Origin: Methylotenera_A sp040387095
GTDB taxonomy: Bacteria; Pseudomonadota; Gammaproteobacteria; Burkholderiales; Methylophilaceae
Length of the DNA: 64,000 nt
NCBI GenBank assembly: GCA_040387095.1
Contig: JAZKEJ010000003.1
Span: forward strand, 1-64,000
Direction of reading: 5' to 3'
Positions 33,681-42,482 of the stretch are shown here, one piece after another. The notes below the pieces were generated by a model. It saw nothing but the letters and a program-made list of their open reading frames with translations. It was not told the origin of the DNA and did not search any database. The translations under genes were made by a program, and so were the position numbers. Each line of letters begins with the position of its first letter. Positions within the stretch are counted from its first letter, which is position 1.

Positions 33681-34660
33681 CGTTTTTTACGTGCACGCCA
33701 TGTTTTCCAGATATTTTTTGTTTCTTTTATGGGATGTTTGGGGAAATAGGCCGCCAAAAACAGTAAACCAGCTAAACCGCCAAATACCCATTTCATTTCA
33801 AATTTAGCTTTGTCGCGACGCGCAGGGGGCTGTTTTTTCATGGCAGATAACACTGCTTGCACACTGTCGCCATTGACATATTTGCCATTAATTTCTTTTG
33901 TAACAGACTGTAAATATTTTTCTTCTAATTTTGACATAAATCGATCGCTAGTACCGCTGGCAACGCTGTCATTCCGCGTACCGATATTGGATTCTGAGAT
34001 TTGCGCAATACCAGGCTGCATGGCAAAACTTTCACTCGACCAATAGCCAATCACTTGGTTTTGTTCATCCAGTTTAGGAATCGCAGTGCCTTTATCACTA
34101 CCAACTCCGACAAACAACCAATCTTTTCCACCTTGAAAATCGGTTAAATCACGGGTGTTAAAGGCGTGCAGGGCAGGTGTTTCTTCACCATCGGTAAAAT
34201 AAACGACTTGAGCAGTTTCTGGAAAACTGCGGATAAGTCTGGCCAAAGTAGCTAAACTTTCGCGAATGCGGCTATTGCCGGACCAGCCAGTACGCCAATC
34301 TAGATGGTCAATTGTGTCTTCAATGGCGGCGAAGTTTTCGCATACTTCAATTGGCGTATAAAGCGCAGCTACGCTAACGCCAGCGAACAGGCCAATGCCG
34401 ACTTGTGTACCACATGGCATTTCACCAATGATGCGATGCATTAAATATTGCTGATATTGCATGCGCGTGACTGGTTTTCCATTAATCGTTTCATCCACAA
34501 CGTTCATACTTTGTGAAATATCCGCCACTAACAAATAGCTGTAAATATCGCGCCTAATCGGCACAGTGGGTTTAAAAAGCGCAATCAGTAGCAAAATCAA
34601 TGCTAGCGCCAGCAAAGTCACATCGCGGCGGTGTCGAAAGTAATTAAATATTTTTTTCAT
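33650..34660 (-). CDS. mxaL: MxaL: vWA-domain methanol dehydrogenase maturation protein
   Basis: A 336-residue protein with membrane segments at both ends (about 14-30 and 295-313) and a von Willebrand A domain whose MIDAS opens DISQS (47-51), followed by FTDGEETP. In methylotrophs MxaL with MxaA, MxaC, MxaK, MxaR and MxaS is needed for calcium insertion or maturation of methanol dehydrogenase. The assignment rests on the vWA domain plus its exact place at the end of a run in mxaRSACKL order. Confidence 0.85.
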   Translation of the reverse strand: MKKIFNYFRHRRDVTLLALALILLLIALFKPTVPIRRDIYSYLLVADISQSMNVVDETINGKPVTRMQYQQYLMHRIIGEMPCGTQVGIGLFAGVSVAALYTPIEVCENFAAIEDTIDHLDWRTGWSGNSRIRESLATLARLIRSFPETAQVVYFTDGEETPALHAFNTRDLTDFQGGKDWLFVGVGSDKGTAIPKLDEQNQVIGYWSSESFAMQPGIAQISESNIGTRNDSVASGTSDRFMSKLEEKYLQSVTKEINGKYVNGDSVQAVLSAMKKQPPARRDKAKFEMKWVFGGLAGLLFLAAYFPKHPIKETKNIWKTWRARKKRQAVGATKLS

Positions 34661-34687
34661 ATTATTTAGCCGTTAATTAAGCGTAAA

Positions 34688-35242
34688 TTATGGCAGGCCA
34701 ACTGGAATATTGCCCATAATCAAGCCTGGCGTATCCGATTCGCCTACACCGGGTGTGGGCGTAGCAGGCAGCATGGTTAAAAGGCGGTCTAAATTATGGC
34801 GCGCATCCCAATGGCTGTTATCACTTTTTAATGAAGCCAGATAAGCGGATCTAGCTTGGCGGATCAAATATTCCGCCTCGTCACGAACAGTGTTATTGGT
34901 GCCATTGATGGCTAATCCACGCAAAAAGAATATATTGCCAATATTGTAATTAACCGCAGATTTTTGCGATGCATTGGCTTTTGGCAATGTTTGTGTAAAT
35001 AACAAAGTAGCCTCTTTGTAACGCTCTTTTTTTGCCAAATAAAGCGCAGTAGCAAATTTAGCTTCAAAACTTTGTTTATCTGTTTTAGGTGTTTTGCCCG
35101 AACTCACCGCTTGATTAAACTCGTCAATCTGACGGATACGATTGAACGTGTAAGCACTTGCCAGCAAGCTGATTAAGCTTACAAAAACTAAAAACCAAGT
35201 GAGCTTTTTAACTGTGAATAAAGATTGAGTGTTGGATTTCAT
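34688..35242 (-). CDS. mxaK: MxaK: TPR-like membrane protein
   Basis: A 184-residue product. One N-terminal transmembrane helix (about 12-30) and a helical repeat domain with TPR-like periodicity (FATALYLAKKERYKEATLLF, NYNIGNIFFLRG, DARHNLDRLL). Family-level recognition is weak in sequence, but size, topology and position between MxaC and MxaL match MxaK. It would be a structural partner in the maturation complex. Confidence 0.8.
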   Translation of the reverse strand: MKSNTQSLFTVKKLTWFLVFVSLISLLASAYTFNRIRQIDEFNQAVSSGKTPKTDKQSFEAKFATALYLAKKERYKEATLLFTQTLPKANASQKSAVNYNIGNIFFLRGLAINGTNNTVRDEAEYLIRQARSAYLASLKSDNSHWDARHNLDRLLTMLPATPTPGVGESDTPGLIMGNIPVGLP

Positions 35243-35257
35243 GCTAGCCTCGCCATT

Positions 35258-36238
35258 TTAATTTCGCCAAGTTTTTACTTCTAAATACTTCACACCCAGC
35301 AACAATGCAATCATGATTGCAGCAAGCGTAAAGCAAAAATTCGAAAAATCTTTGCCGGGGATTTTATGCAGATATTTGATGGGTTTTTTCTCTTTACGAT
35401 TAATATCATCAATCGCTAATTGTAGCGTTTTTGGGTCTTCTGCCTCATAAGCGTTAAAAGGCGTTTTAAAGGTTTTAAAAAACTCATGCAATTCAATTTC
35501 TGGCGGCAAGGGCTGGTCCTCTTGTGGCTTGTAATCTTTGTTGAAAATACTCAAACCACCAGGCTGACGCAGCACAATCCAATACAAACTTAAATGCATG
35601 CGGTCAAACCAATCTTTAATTTTTTGTTGTGTGTTGGCATCAATGCGGCCAGCGCCATCTGATAACAAAATAACCGCGCGCGAGCCAGAATCGGGCACTT
35701 TATCAAATAAGCCAGCGGCAGAAGTTAAGCCACTACCAATATTGGTTTGAAATAGCGCATTACCAGCGGTAGCGCGCACAGCTGCCACAATCGCTTCTTT
35801 ATTTTCAGTCAGCGGCAGCACGTACATGGCAGAGTTACTAAATGTAATCATGCCCAACATATCATTTTGGCGAGATTGCACGAATTGTGTGATAAGCCGG
35901 CTGGCTGCGGCCGATTTTGTCTCGCCGACAGTGGTTGGTGTTGAACCAGAAAAGGGATCATCCATACTTGCACTGCGATCTAGTACCAATGTGATCTGTG
36001 CGCCCACGCCGATGCGTTCGACTAACTGCTGGGTGCTATGCGGCGCGCTTAAACCCAAAATAATAAAAGTGAGGATCAGCACGGCTAATATTTTTAAAAT
36101 AAGCCCGATTAAGTCTGACAGCGGATCTGCTGGCAGCATATCTAACCATGAGTAGCTTTTGCTGTGCGCGCGTTGAAATACCAACGGTAATATCGCCAAA
36201 GGCAATAACCACAACATCCAAGGATGAGAAAATTCCAT
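35258..36238 (-). CDS. mxaC: MxaC: vWA-domain membrane protein (BatA-like)
   Basis: A 326-residue protein with N-terminal (about 5-21 and 44-64) and C-terminal (about 303-319) membrane segments and a vWA domain with MIDAS DRSAS (87-91) and LLSDGAGRID. The BatA-like architecture belongs to the MoxR AAA plus vWA chaperone systems. It sits between mxaA and mxaK with a 3-nt and a 15-nt gap, so co-translation is likely. Confidence 0.87.
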   Translation of the reverse strand: MEFSHPWMLWLLPLAILPLVFQRAHSKSYSWLDMLPADPLSDLIGLILKILAVLILTFIILGLSAPHSTQQLVERIGVGAQITLVLDRSASMDDPFSGSTPTTVGETKSAAASRLITQFVQSRQNDMLGMITFSNSAMYVLPLTENKEAIVAAVRATAGNALFQTNIGSGLTSAAGLFDKVPDSGSRAVILLSDGAGRIDANTQQKIKDWFDRMHLSLYWIVLRQPGGLSIFNKDYKPQEDQPLPPEIELHEFFKTFKTPFNAYEAEDPKTLQLAIDDINRKEKKPIKYLHKIPGKDFSNFCFTLAAIMIALLLGVKYLEVKTWRN

Positions 36239-36241
36239 AAC

Positions 36242-37243
36242 TTAAGCCTTATTTGCTGAAAGCGGATCTGGAATCAGTCCGCGTTCGCAATCGCGACAAC
36301 GGCGACAAAATTGAGCTAGCCATTGAGTCGGCTCATTGCCAATATTATGTTTGGCATTCGGCTCAAAAAATACTTGGCGCGACAAAGCAAAGAATTGCTC
36401 GATTTCCGATGTGATCGGTTTGAAATTGGGTTTTTGCTCTAAAAATTGACTTAAGTTGCCGCTGAACAAGCTCATGCCTGCTGTCGCGTTAAGTGATTGA
36501 TGCATGCTACTAACCGCTTGCTGCACACCTGCTGGCGTGTTGGGCGATTTGCGGATTAAACGATAGCTTTTTGCAAATGGTCCACCCATGCGCGGTAGCC
36601 AAGCGTGTTTGCCCAGCATGTAAAGTAAGCCCAGCAAACTTAACGCTAAAATGGCGAGCAAAAAATTCAAATATTGCTTTTGCTTGCTGTTATCCAATAG
36701 CAGTGGCCCTCTAAAGTCGGACATGTCCGCTTCTACTTTGACTGCGCCAAATATCGCAATAGGCGAAATTGCAAAATCCCAGCTGGGTATCCGATATTTC
36801 ACCACTTCTTTTGATTGTGTATTGATGATGCGCAAATATTCAGCCGGCAAAGAGCCATGTTTTGCAACTACATTATTGGTAAATACTTGATAACTTAAAT
36901 GCAATGTATGCTTAACAGCATCGTTATTTTCTTTTTTTTCATGCTTGAGATCGCTTAAATCGATACCAATTAACTGGCCTTTGTAACGTCTTTCGTAACC
37001 GATAATGGGCAAAGACTCATCAATTAATTGGTAAGGTTTTTTAATATTAAGCGTGATAGTGCGCATTAATATATCGCCAACCGTATAACCCACATTGCGC
37101 TCAGGCTCTTGTATCTGCATGCTGACAATGCCAGTTTTAATATCAGGCAGGTTTTCATATTCTAGCGCCTGCGTGTGCAATGCGCTTAGAATTAAAAGTG
37201 GACTTAAAATAATCGCCGGCAGGTATTTTTTTAATAGATTCAT
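36242..37243 (-). CDS. mxaA: MxaA: methanol dehydrogenase maturation protein
   Basis: A 333-residue product. Signal peptide or anchor at residues 9-25, a periplasmic beta-rich region (about 27-190), a transmembrane helix (about 193-211) and a cytoplasmic helical tail with cysteines near the end (FCRRCRDCERG). MxaA is required for active, calcium-loaded methanol dehydrogenase in Methylobacterium. Recognition is by order, size and topology. Confidence 0.8.
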   Translation of the reverse strand: MNLLKKYLPAIILSPLLILSALHTQALEYENLPDIKTGIVSMQIQEPERNVGYTVGDILMRTITLNIKKPYQLIDESLPIIGYERRYKGQLIGIDLSDLKHEKKENNDAVKHTLHLSYQVFTNNVVAKHGSLPAEYLRIINTQSKEVVKYRIPSWDFAISPIAIFGAVKVEADMSDFRGPLLLDNSKQKQYLNFLLAILALSLLGLLYMLGKHAWLPRMGGPFAKSYRLIRKSPNTPAGVQQAVSSMHQSLNATAGMSLFSGNLSQFLEQKPNFKPITSEIEQFFALSRQVFFEPNAKHNIGNEPTQWLAQFCRRCRDCERGLIPDPLSANKA

Positions 37244-37321
37244 ATGGTTAAGTAATTAGTTTCTTTTGAATTTATTTCTTAGTTATCAATGAATAATTCA
37301 TTTTGTATATTATTGTTTTAG

Positions 37322-38185
37322 TTAAGCGGCAACAAATTGATGGAAGTATTCGGTTAAAGCATCCGCATCAAAACTACCTTCCACGTAAAATGGCGGCATA
37401 TCAAACTGCATAAACAGTTTGTAAATTGCTTCGCGGCGCGCTTCAAACGATGCAATGATTTTGTCGCGATATGGTTTACGTAGAAATAAGGTACGTTTTG
37501 CGCCCGTTTCCGGGTCGGTCACTGCGGTAATACCAAACTCGGGCAGATTTTTGTATTCATCCGCATCCCACAAAACCACCGGCACAATATGATGACGCAG
37601 TAAATTAGCCAGTGACCCTTCTAACTCTTTTAATGGCATGTGGAAATCGGAAATCAAAAACACCAATGAACGCTCGCGCGGTAAATAGCGCCATACGTCT
37701 GAAATGCCGCTGCCGGAAACTGGCTCTGGATGGTATTCTTTTAAGCGCTCTGCCAATTCAATCGCACGCTGCGATTTAAACGATGCAGTGCTAATCCAAT
37801 CTTCACGAACCACTTCATCAAAACCGACAAAACCAAATGGGTCGGAATTTCTAGTCGCTGAACGCGCAATTGATTCAGCAATATCGGCGGCTTTGCGAAT
37901 CTTGCGCTCTTTTGCACCAAAGTTCATGCTGCCCGATAAATCGCAAATGACAAAAACTGGCGTTGCGCTTTTTTGATTGAACAAGCGCACATACACTTGC
38001 TCCATCGGGTCGCGAATGGTTTGGCGCAAGTCGATACGGCGCGGGTCAGGATAGCTGATTAATGAAGTATGCCCAATAAACTCCATACCCATACCGCGTT
38101 GCGTGCTGGCATGCCTTCCAGGGTGACGACCGCGATTGCGCCAACCGATGTGGTAGCTAAACTCTTTGATATTTTCAATGGACAT
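37322..38185 (-). CDS. mxaS: MxaS: DUF58 protein
   Basis: A 287-residue DUF58 protein with the DUF58 opening SYPDPRRIDLRQT and a vWA-like core (VFVICDLSGSMNFG, FLISDFHMP). It pairs with a MoxR-type ATPase in many bacteria. Here it lies between mxaR and mxaA in the expected order. Presumed cytoplasmic adaptor of the maturation system. Confidence 0.87.
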   Translation of the reverse strand: MSIENIKEFSYHIGWRNRGRHPGRHASTQRGMGMEFIGHTSLISYPDPRRIDLRQTIRDPMEQVYVRLFNQKSATPVFVICDLSGSMNFGAKERKIRKAADIAESIARSATRNSDPFGFVGFDEVVREDWISTASFKSQRAIELAERLKEYHPEPVSGSGISDVWRYLPRERSLVFLISDFHMPLKELEGSLANLLRHHIVPVVLWDADEYKNLPEFGITAVTDPETGAKRTLFLRKPYRDKIIASFEARREAIYKLFMQFDMPPFYVEGSFDADALTEYFHQFVAA

Positions 38186-38240
38186 CGATGATTATCGCTA
38201 TGCCTAAATAATTAAGTATATGAATAGTTAAGTGTATAGA

Positions 38241-39257
38241 TTAAGGCGCAGCAACAGCGTTGATAATATTGCTCAACATTTCGCGCGCAATCTCGGTGCG
38301 GCGCATTTCATAAACTGGGCTGAACACTAACCTGTGGGCAACAGTTTCATGGAACACCGCGTGAATATCTTCTGGTGTAATGGCTGTGCGTTCATTTAGC
38401 CAAGCATTGACGCGCGCTGCACGCAACATCATACTCATGCCACGCGGGCTGGCGCCGGCAAGCACCAGGCGATTCATATCCACATTGGTGACTTTTACGC
38501 CAAAATCTGTCGGTTTACGCGTGGCTTTCCATAGATTTAATGCATATTTTTCAAGTGTTTTTGAGGCATCTACGCTCTTTTGAATTACGCCAGAAAACGC
38601 ATTTAATTCATCGAATTTCAGTACATCCGGTTTAACCGTATCAATCAAGGCGTCCACATTATGGAAGCGCGTATCAAACATCAAGCCAGACATAATGGCG
38701 TCGTCATTGGGCACCACAATCGGGATTTCCATCATAAAACGGTCACGTGCCGCAGAAGGGATTTCAAAAGTCTCTTCTTTTTCCACTTGGTTGCGATCTG
38801 CAAACACAATCATATGTGGGAAGGTATGCTCTTTATTAAATGCAGACAGCGTACGTTCAGCCATCACGCGCAATAGCAATGAGTGCACTTGCGGGCGGGC
38901 GCGATTAATCTCGTTAAAGAAAAATACCGATAAATTTTCACCTGACATTAATAATGGACCAGCACTCACATGCGGTTTGCCATCTTCGCCCAAATAGGTG
39001 TGATACACCAAATCGTTTGGCATTAAATCAATGGTGCCTTCGATACGCTGATAACCGCCGCCGATACCGCGTGTAAAAGCGCGCAAGAGCGTAGTTTTGC
39101 CCACCCCCACATCGCCCTCAAGCAATACGTGACCACGCGCAAAAATAGCGATAGTAATTAATCGAACAGGGTTATGCTGACCGACCACTACTTTGTTTAC
39201 TTCGGTTTCTAAAGTCAGCGCATGTTGACGCCAGTCGGCTAAAAGACGGTCACTCAT
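38241..39257 (-). CDS. mxaR: MxaR: MoxR-family AAA+ ATPase
   Basis: A 338-residue AAA+ chaperone ATPase. Walker A GDVGVGKT (48-55), Walker B/sensor region FFNEINRARP, sensor 1 near FADRNQVEKEETFEIP (Asp where Thr/Ala-Asn is common) and the MoxR-typical GASPRGMSMMLRAARVNAWL. First gene of mxaRSACKL, presumably driving remodelling during metal insertion. The structural genes mxaFJGI that usually precede it are absent here; a 316-bp gap and fabA follow instead. Confidence 0.88.
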   Translation of the reverse strand: MSDRLLADWRQHALTLETEVNKVVVGQHNPVRLITIAIFARGHVLLEGDVGVGKTTLLRAFTRGIGGGYQRIEGTIDLMPNDLVYHTYLGEDGKPHVSAGPLLMSGENLSVFFFNEINRARPQVHSLLLRVMAERTLSAFNKEHTFPHMIVFADRNQVEKEETFEIPSAARDRFMMEIPIVVPNDDAIMSGLMFDTRFHNVDALIDTVKPDVLKFDELNAFSGVIQKSVDASKTLEKYALNLWKATRKPTDFGVKVTNVDMNRLVLAGASPRGMSMMLRAARVNAWLNERTAITPEDIHAVFHETVAHRLVFSPVYEMRRTEIAREMLSNIINAVAAP

Positions 39258-39573
39258 TGAGTTTTTCCTAAATTTAAATGATTAGTAATGGTTAACAGCT
39301 TAGGGGATAGTTATACAATATTAACAAACAGATTTGAAATATTAATTTACAATTTGTTAACAATATAAAGCAATTTTTATCACGTGTATACAGATTTGTA
39401 TACTATTAATAAACTAGAAATATATTGTAAAAGTTTTAGCATTGCTCAAAATAGTGGATAATTTAGTTTGTGCTTATACAACTGCGTTCTTATTTTCTAA
39501 AATTATAATTAGAACGCTGTAAAATAGATAACATTAATGTATTAAAACAAAAACTTAAAAGATTAAATAATCA
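39258..39573. promoter_or_regulatory. AT-rich divergent promoter region, mxaR/fabA
   Basis: 316 bp with no gene, very AT-rich. It must hold the promoters for the mxaRSACKL run on one side and fabA-fabB on the other. I see no certain operator. No mxaF leader or remnant is recognisable. Confidence 0.5.
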
Positions 39574-40092
39574 ATGACGACTAAACAGAATAGCTTTACC
39601 AAAGAAGAATTATTAAAATGCGGCAGAGGCGAAATGTTTGGCCCAGGCAACGCGCAATTACCGTTACCGCCTATGTTGATGTTTGATCGCATTGTGAAAA
39701 TTACAGAAGGCGATGGCAAATATGGGCAAGGGCAAATTATTGCAGAGTTGGATATTCGACCTGACTTATGGTTTTTCGAATGCCATTTTACGGGAGACCC
39801 AGTGATGCCGGGTTGTTTAGGTTTAGATGCCATGTGGCAATTGGTTGGTTTTTACTTAGGCTGGATGGGTGGGCCAGGCCGCGGTCGTGCGCTTGGCGCA
39901 GGCGAAGTGAAGTTTAGCGGCCAGGTATTACCGACTGCTAAAATGGCGACTTATACCATTGATTTAAAACGTGTGATTATGCGTAAATTAGTCATGGGTA
40001 TTGCTGACGCAACCTTGACATTAGATGGCCGCGAGATTTACGCAGCCAATGATTTGCGCGTAGGATTGTTTACGCGCACGGATAATTTTTAA
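39574..40092 (+). CDS. fabA: 3-hydroxydecanoyl-ACP dehydratase/isomerase FabA
   Basis: A 172-residue hot-dog-fold enzyme that dehydrates 3-hydroxyacyl-ACP and isomerises trans-2- to cis-3-decenoyl-ACP, the branch point to unsaturated fatty acids. The active-site His and Asp lie in CHFTGDPVMPGCLGLDAMWQ. Full length. Adjacent to fabB, which completes the pathway. Confidence 0.96.
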   Translation: MTTKQNSFTKEELLKCGRGEMFGPGNAQLPLPPMLMFDRIVKITEGDGKYGQGQIIAELDIRPDLWFFECHFTGDPVMPGCLGLDAMWQLVGFYLGWMGGPGRGRALGAGEVKFSGQVLPTAKMATYTIDLKRVIMRKLVMGIADATLTLDGREIYAANDLRVGLFTRTDNF

Positions 40093-40140
40093 GCGCGTAT
40101 TTTGTATGCATAATAAAGAAATTTTTTGGGAGAACACGCA

Positions 40141-41385
40141 ATGCGTCGTGTCGTAATCACTGGGCTAGGCATCGTATCTAGCCTTGGTAACAATAAAGCA
40201 GAAGTAAAAGAGAGCTTATATACAGGCAAATCTGGGATTAGCTTTCAGCCGGAATATGCAGAGCGCGGTTTACGCTCGCATGTGGCGGGGAGTGTAAAAA
40301 ACTTGGATATTGAAGCATTAATTGATCGTAAATTATTGCGTTTTATGGCCAAAGGTCATGCTTACGCTTGGTTAGCAATGCAGGAAGCGATTGCTGATGC
40401 AAATTTACCTGAAGAACAAGTTTCTAGTATTCGCACCGGTTTGATTGTTGGCGCTGGCGGCGCATCACATGAGAGTATTTCAGAAGGCATTGATGCTTTG
40501 CGTGAAAAAGGTGTACGCAGAGTAGGGCCATATATGGTTACTAAAAGTATGAGTAGCGGTATAGCCGCCTGCTTGGCGACAGGTGCAAAAATCAAGGGTA
40601 TCAATTACGGTATCAGCTCGGCTTGCTCTACCAGCGCGCACTGTATTGGCGCGGGTGTTGAGCAGATTCAACTGGGGAAACAAGATATTATCTTTGCAGG
40701 TGGTGGTGAAGAAGAGCATTGGACGCTTTCTTTTATGTTTGATGCAATGGGTGCACTCAGCAGTAAATACAATGATACGCCTGATAAAGCCTCACGAACT
40801 TATGATGCAAACCGTGATGGTTTTGTGATATCGGGCGGTGGCGGTATTGTGATTTTGGAAGAATACGAACACGCAAAAGCACGTGGCGCAAAAATTTATG
40901 CAGAAGTCATTGGTTATGGCGCCACATCGGATGGTTACGATATGGTGGCACCAAGCGGTGAAGGTGCAGAGCGCTGTATGAAGTTGGCGCTAACAGATCA
41001 CGAAGGCAAAAAAATAGACCATGTGGATTATATCAATACGCATGGAACCAGCACGCCTGTTGGTGATACCAAGGAATTGGAAGCAATTCATGCCGTTTTT
41101 AGCAGTGGCGAATATGGTGAGTTGCCTGCAATTGCATCAACCAAATCACTTTCTGGCCATGCCTTAGGTGCGGCCGGTGTGAATGAAGCAATCTACACGT
41201 TGATTATGATGGAAAACAATTTTATCGCCGCTTCAGCCAATATTGAAACACTTGATCCGGCAGCAGTTGGTTTGCCGATCGCAACAAAACGTATTGATAA
41301 CGTAAAAATTGAAACAGCGTTATCTAATAGCTTTGGTTTTGGTGGCACAAATGCCACCTTGACCTTATCGACCAAATATTTATAG
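40141..41385 (+). CDS. fabB: Beta-ketoacyl-ACP synthase I FabB
   Basis: A 414-residue thiolase-fold condensing enzyme needed to elongate the cis-3-decenoyl-ACP made by FabA. Catalytic triad: Cys in SSACSTSAHC, His in NTHGTSTPVGD and His in SGHALGAAG. The start at 40141 (MRRVVITGLG) is chosen over a TTG/GTG five codons upstream because gggaga sits just before it. Same operon as fabA. Confidence 0.95.
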   Translation: MRRVVITGLGIVSSLGNNKAEVKESLYTGKSGISFQPEYAERGLRSHVAGSVKNLDIEALIDRKLLRFMAKGHAYAWLAMQEAIADANLPEEQVSSIRTGLIVGAGGASHESISEGIDALREKGVRRVGPYMVTKSMSSGIAACLATGAKIKGINYGISSACSTSAHCIGAGVEQIQLGKQDIIFAGGGEEEHWTLSFMFDAMGALSSKYNDTPDKASRTYDANRDGFVISGGGGIVILEEYEHAKARGAKIYAEVIGYGATSDGYDMVAPSGEGAERCMKLALTDHEGKKIDHVDYINTHGTSTPVGDTKELEAIHAVFSSGEYGELPAIASTKSLSGHALGAAGVNEAIYTLIMMENNFIAASANIETLDPAAVGLPIATKRIDNVKIETALSNSFGFGGTNATLTLSTKYL

Positions 41386-41438
41386 TGGTATTTGATTGGT
41401 TTAATTAAAGTAAAAAAAGCCATTAGCCAGAGTTAATC

Positions 41439-41984
41439 ATGAAAATAAAGCTGCAGATTAGCCTATTGTTCTTAATGGCTTTTTTATCAAGCTGTGCATC
41501 GTTAGGTGATCGCACTGTCCATATAACTGAAGCGCAAATCCAACAAAAACTCAACGAAAAATTGGCAGTGCCGATTCAGTTGTTGAAAGTTTTTGATGTA
41601 AATCTGAGCAACTCAATAGTGAAATTTGACCAAGCAACTGATCGCATGCAAACTACACTAGATACGGTATTAAACAGTTCTTTACTTGATAAAAGCATTG
41701 CTGGAAAGCTGGGCATCTCGGGAAAATTACGTTTTGATGCGGCAAGCCAATCGATTGTGTTAGATGAACCGCAGATTGACCAATTTAACTTCGATGATGC
41801 CGATCATGAATACAATGAAATCGTCAACGAGCTAACCAAAACGCTCGGTAGCCAAATGTTAAGCGGCATAACTTTATATACAGTGAAGCCGGAAGATTTG
41901 CAGTTTGGCGGCGCGACTTACAGTCCTAAAGATATTCAGATTACCGATAGAGGCTTGCAGTTAACGCTGACTCCTGCCAAATAA
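41439..41984 (+). CDS. DUF1439 lipoprotein (YceB-like)
   Basis: A 181-residue lipoprotein: N-terminal signal with lipobox LSSC (Cys about 19) and a DUF1439 body (HITEAQIQQKLNEK, LDEPQIDQFNF). E. coli YceB belongs to this family, with a lipid-binding-like fold and no settled function. It follows fabB by about 50 bp on the same strand. Predicted outer-membrane, periplasm-facing. Confidence 0.8.
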   Translation: MKIKLQISLLFLMAFLSSCASLGDRTVHITEAQIQQKLNEKLAVPIQLLKVFDVNLSNSIVKFDQATDRMQTTLDTVLNSSLLDKSIAGKLGISGKLRFDAASQSIVLDEPQIDQFNFDDADHEYNEIVNELTKTLGSQMLSGITLYTVKPEDLQFGGATYSPKDIQITDRGLQLTLTPAK

Positions 41985-41992
41985 GTTTGGAT

Positions 41993-42361
41993 TTATAGAA
42001 TCAATGCCGCTGCCACATTGCGGCCTTCGCTCATTAAAATATTATAGGTTCTGCAAGCTGCGGCGGTGGTCATACATTCAACCGGAATATTTTTTTCTAT
42101 CAGATTCTGCGCTAATGTAGGGTGCAAAAACTGATGTTTTAAGCCCGTGCCAAGTAGCAATACTTCAGGGTTGATGTCGATAATCTCATTAAAGTGTGCT
42201 GATGTTAATTCGGCAAAACTGGCGACTTTCCAATCTAAAATGAGCTGATTCGCCAGCACAATCAGATTTTGTGAATAGCGCGTTTTATTAATCTCAACAA
42301 AATCTTCGCCATACGCAGTAATTAAATTATTGTTCTCAGCCGTGGTTAAATGTAATTTCAT
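41993..42361 (-). CDS. Mth938-like (DUF498/DUF598) family protein
   Basis: A 122-residue small alpha/beta protein. Core pattern: FAELTSAHFNEI, PEVLLLGTGLKHQFLHP and VECMTTAAACRTYNIL with the terminal NVAAALIL, typical of the Mth938/Xcc1710-like family, related to NDUFAF3 complex I assembly factors. Function in bacteria is not established. Encoded alone on the minus strand. Confidence 0.8.
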   Translation of the reverse strand: MKLHLTTAENNNLITAYGEDFVEINKTRYSQNLIVLANQLILDWKVASFAELTSAHFNEIIDINPEVLLLGTGLKHQFLHPTLAQNLIEKNIPVECMTTAAACRTYNILMSEGRNVAAALIL

Positions 42362-42482
42362 GCTGCTATTTTAGCGTGGCTTTGATTGAAGAAAAACCTT
42401 TTTCTAAGGTAAACTGATGGATTGTACTTAACGCTTTTTTAACCCCAAATTTTAACTAAATCACTCATTAACAATCCATTTT

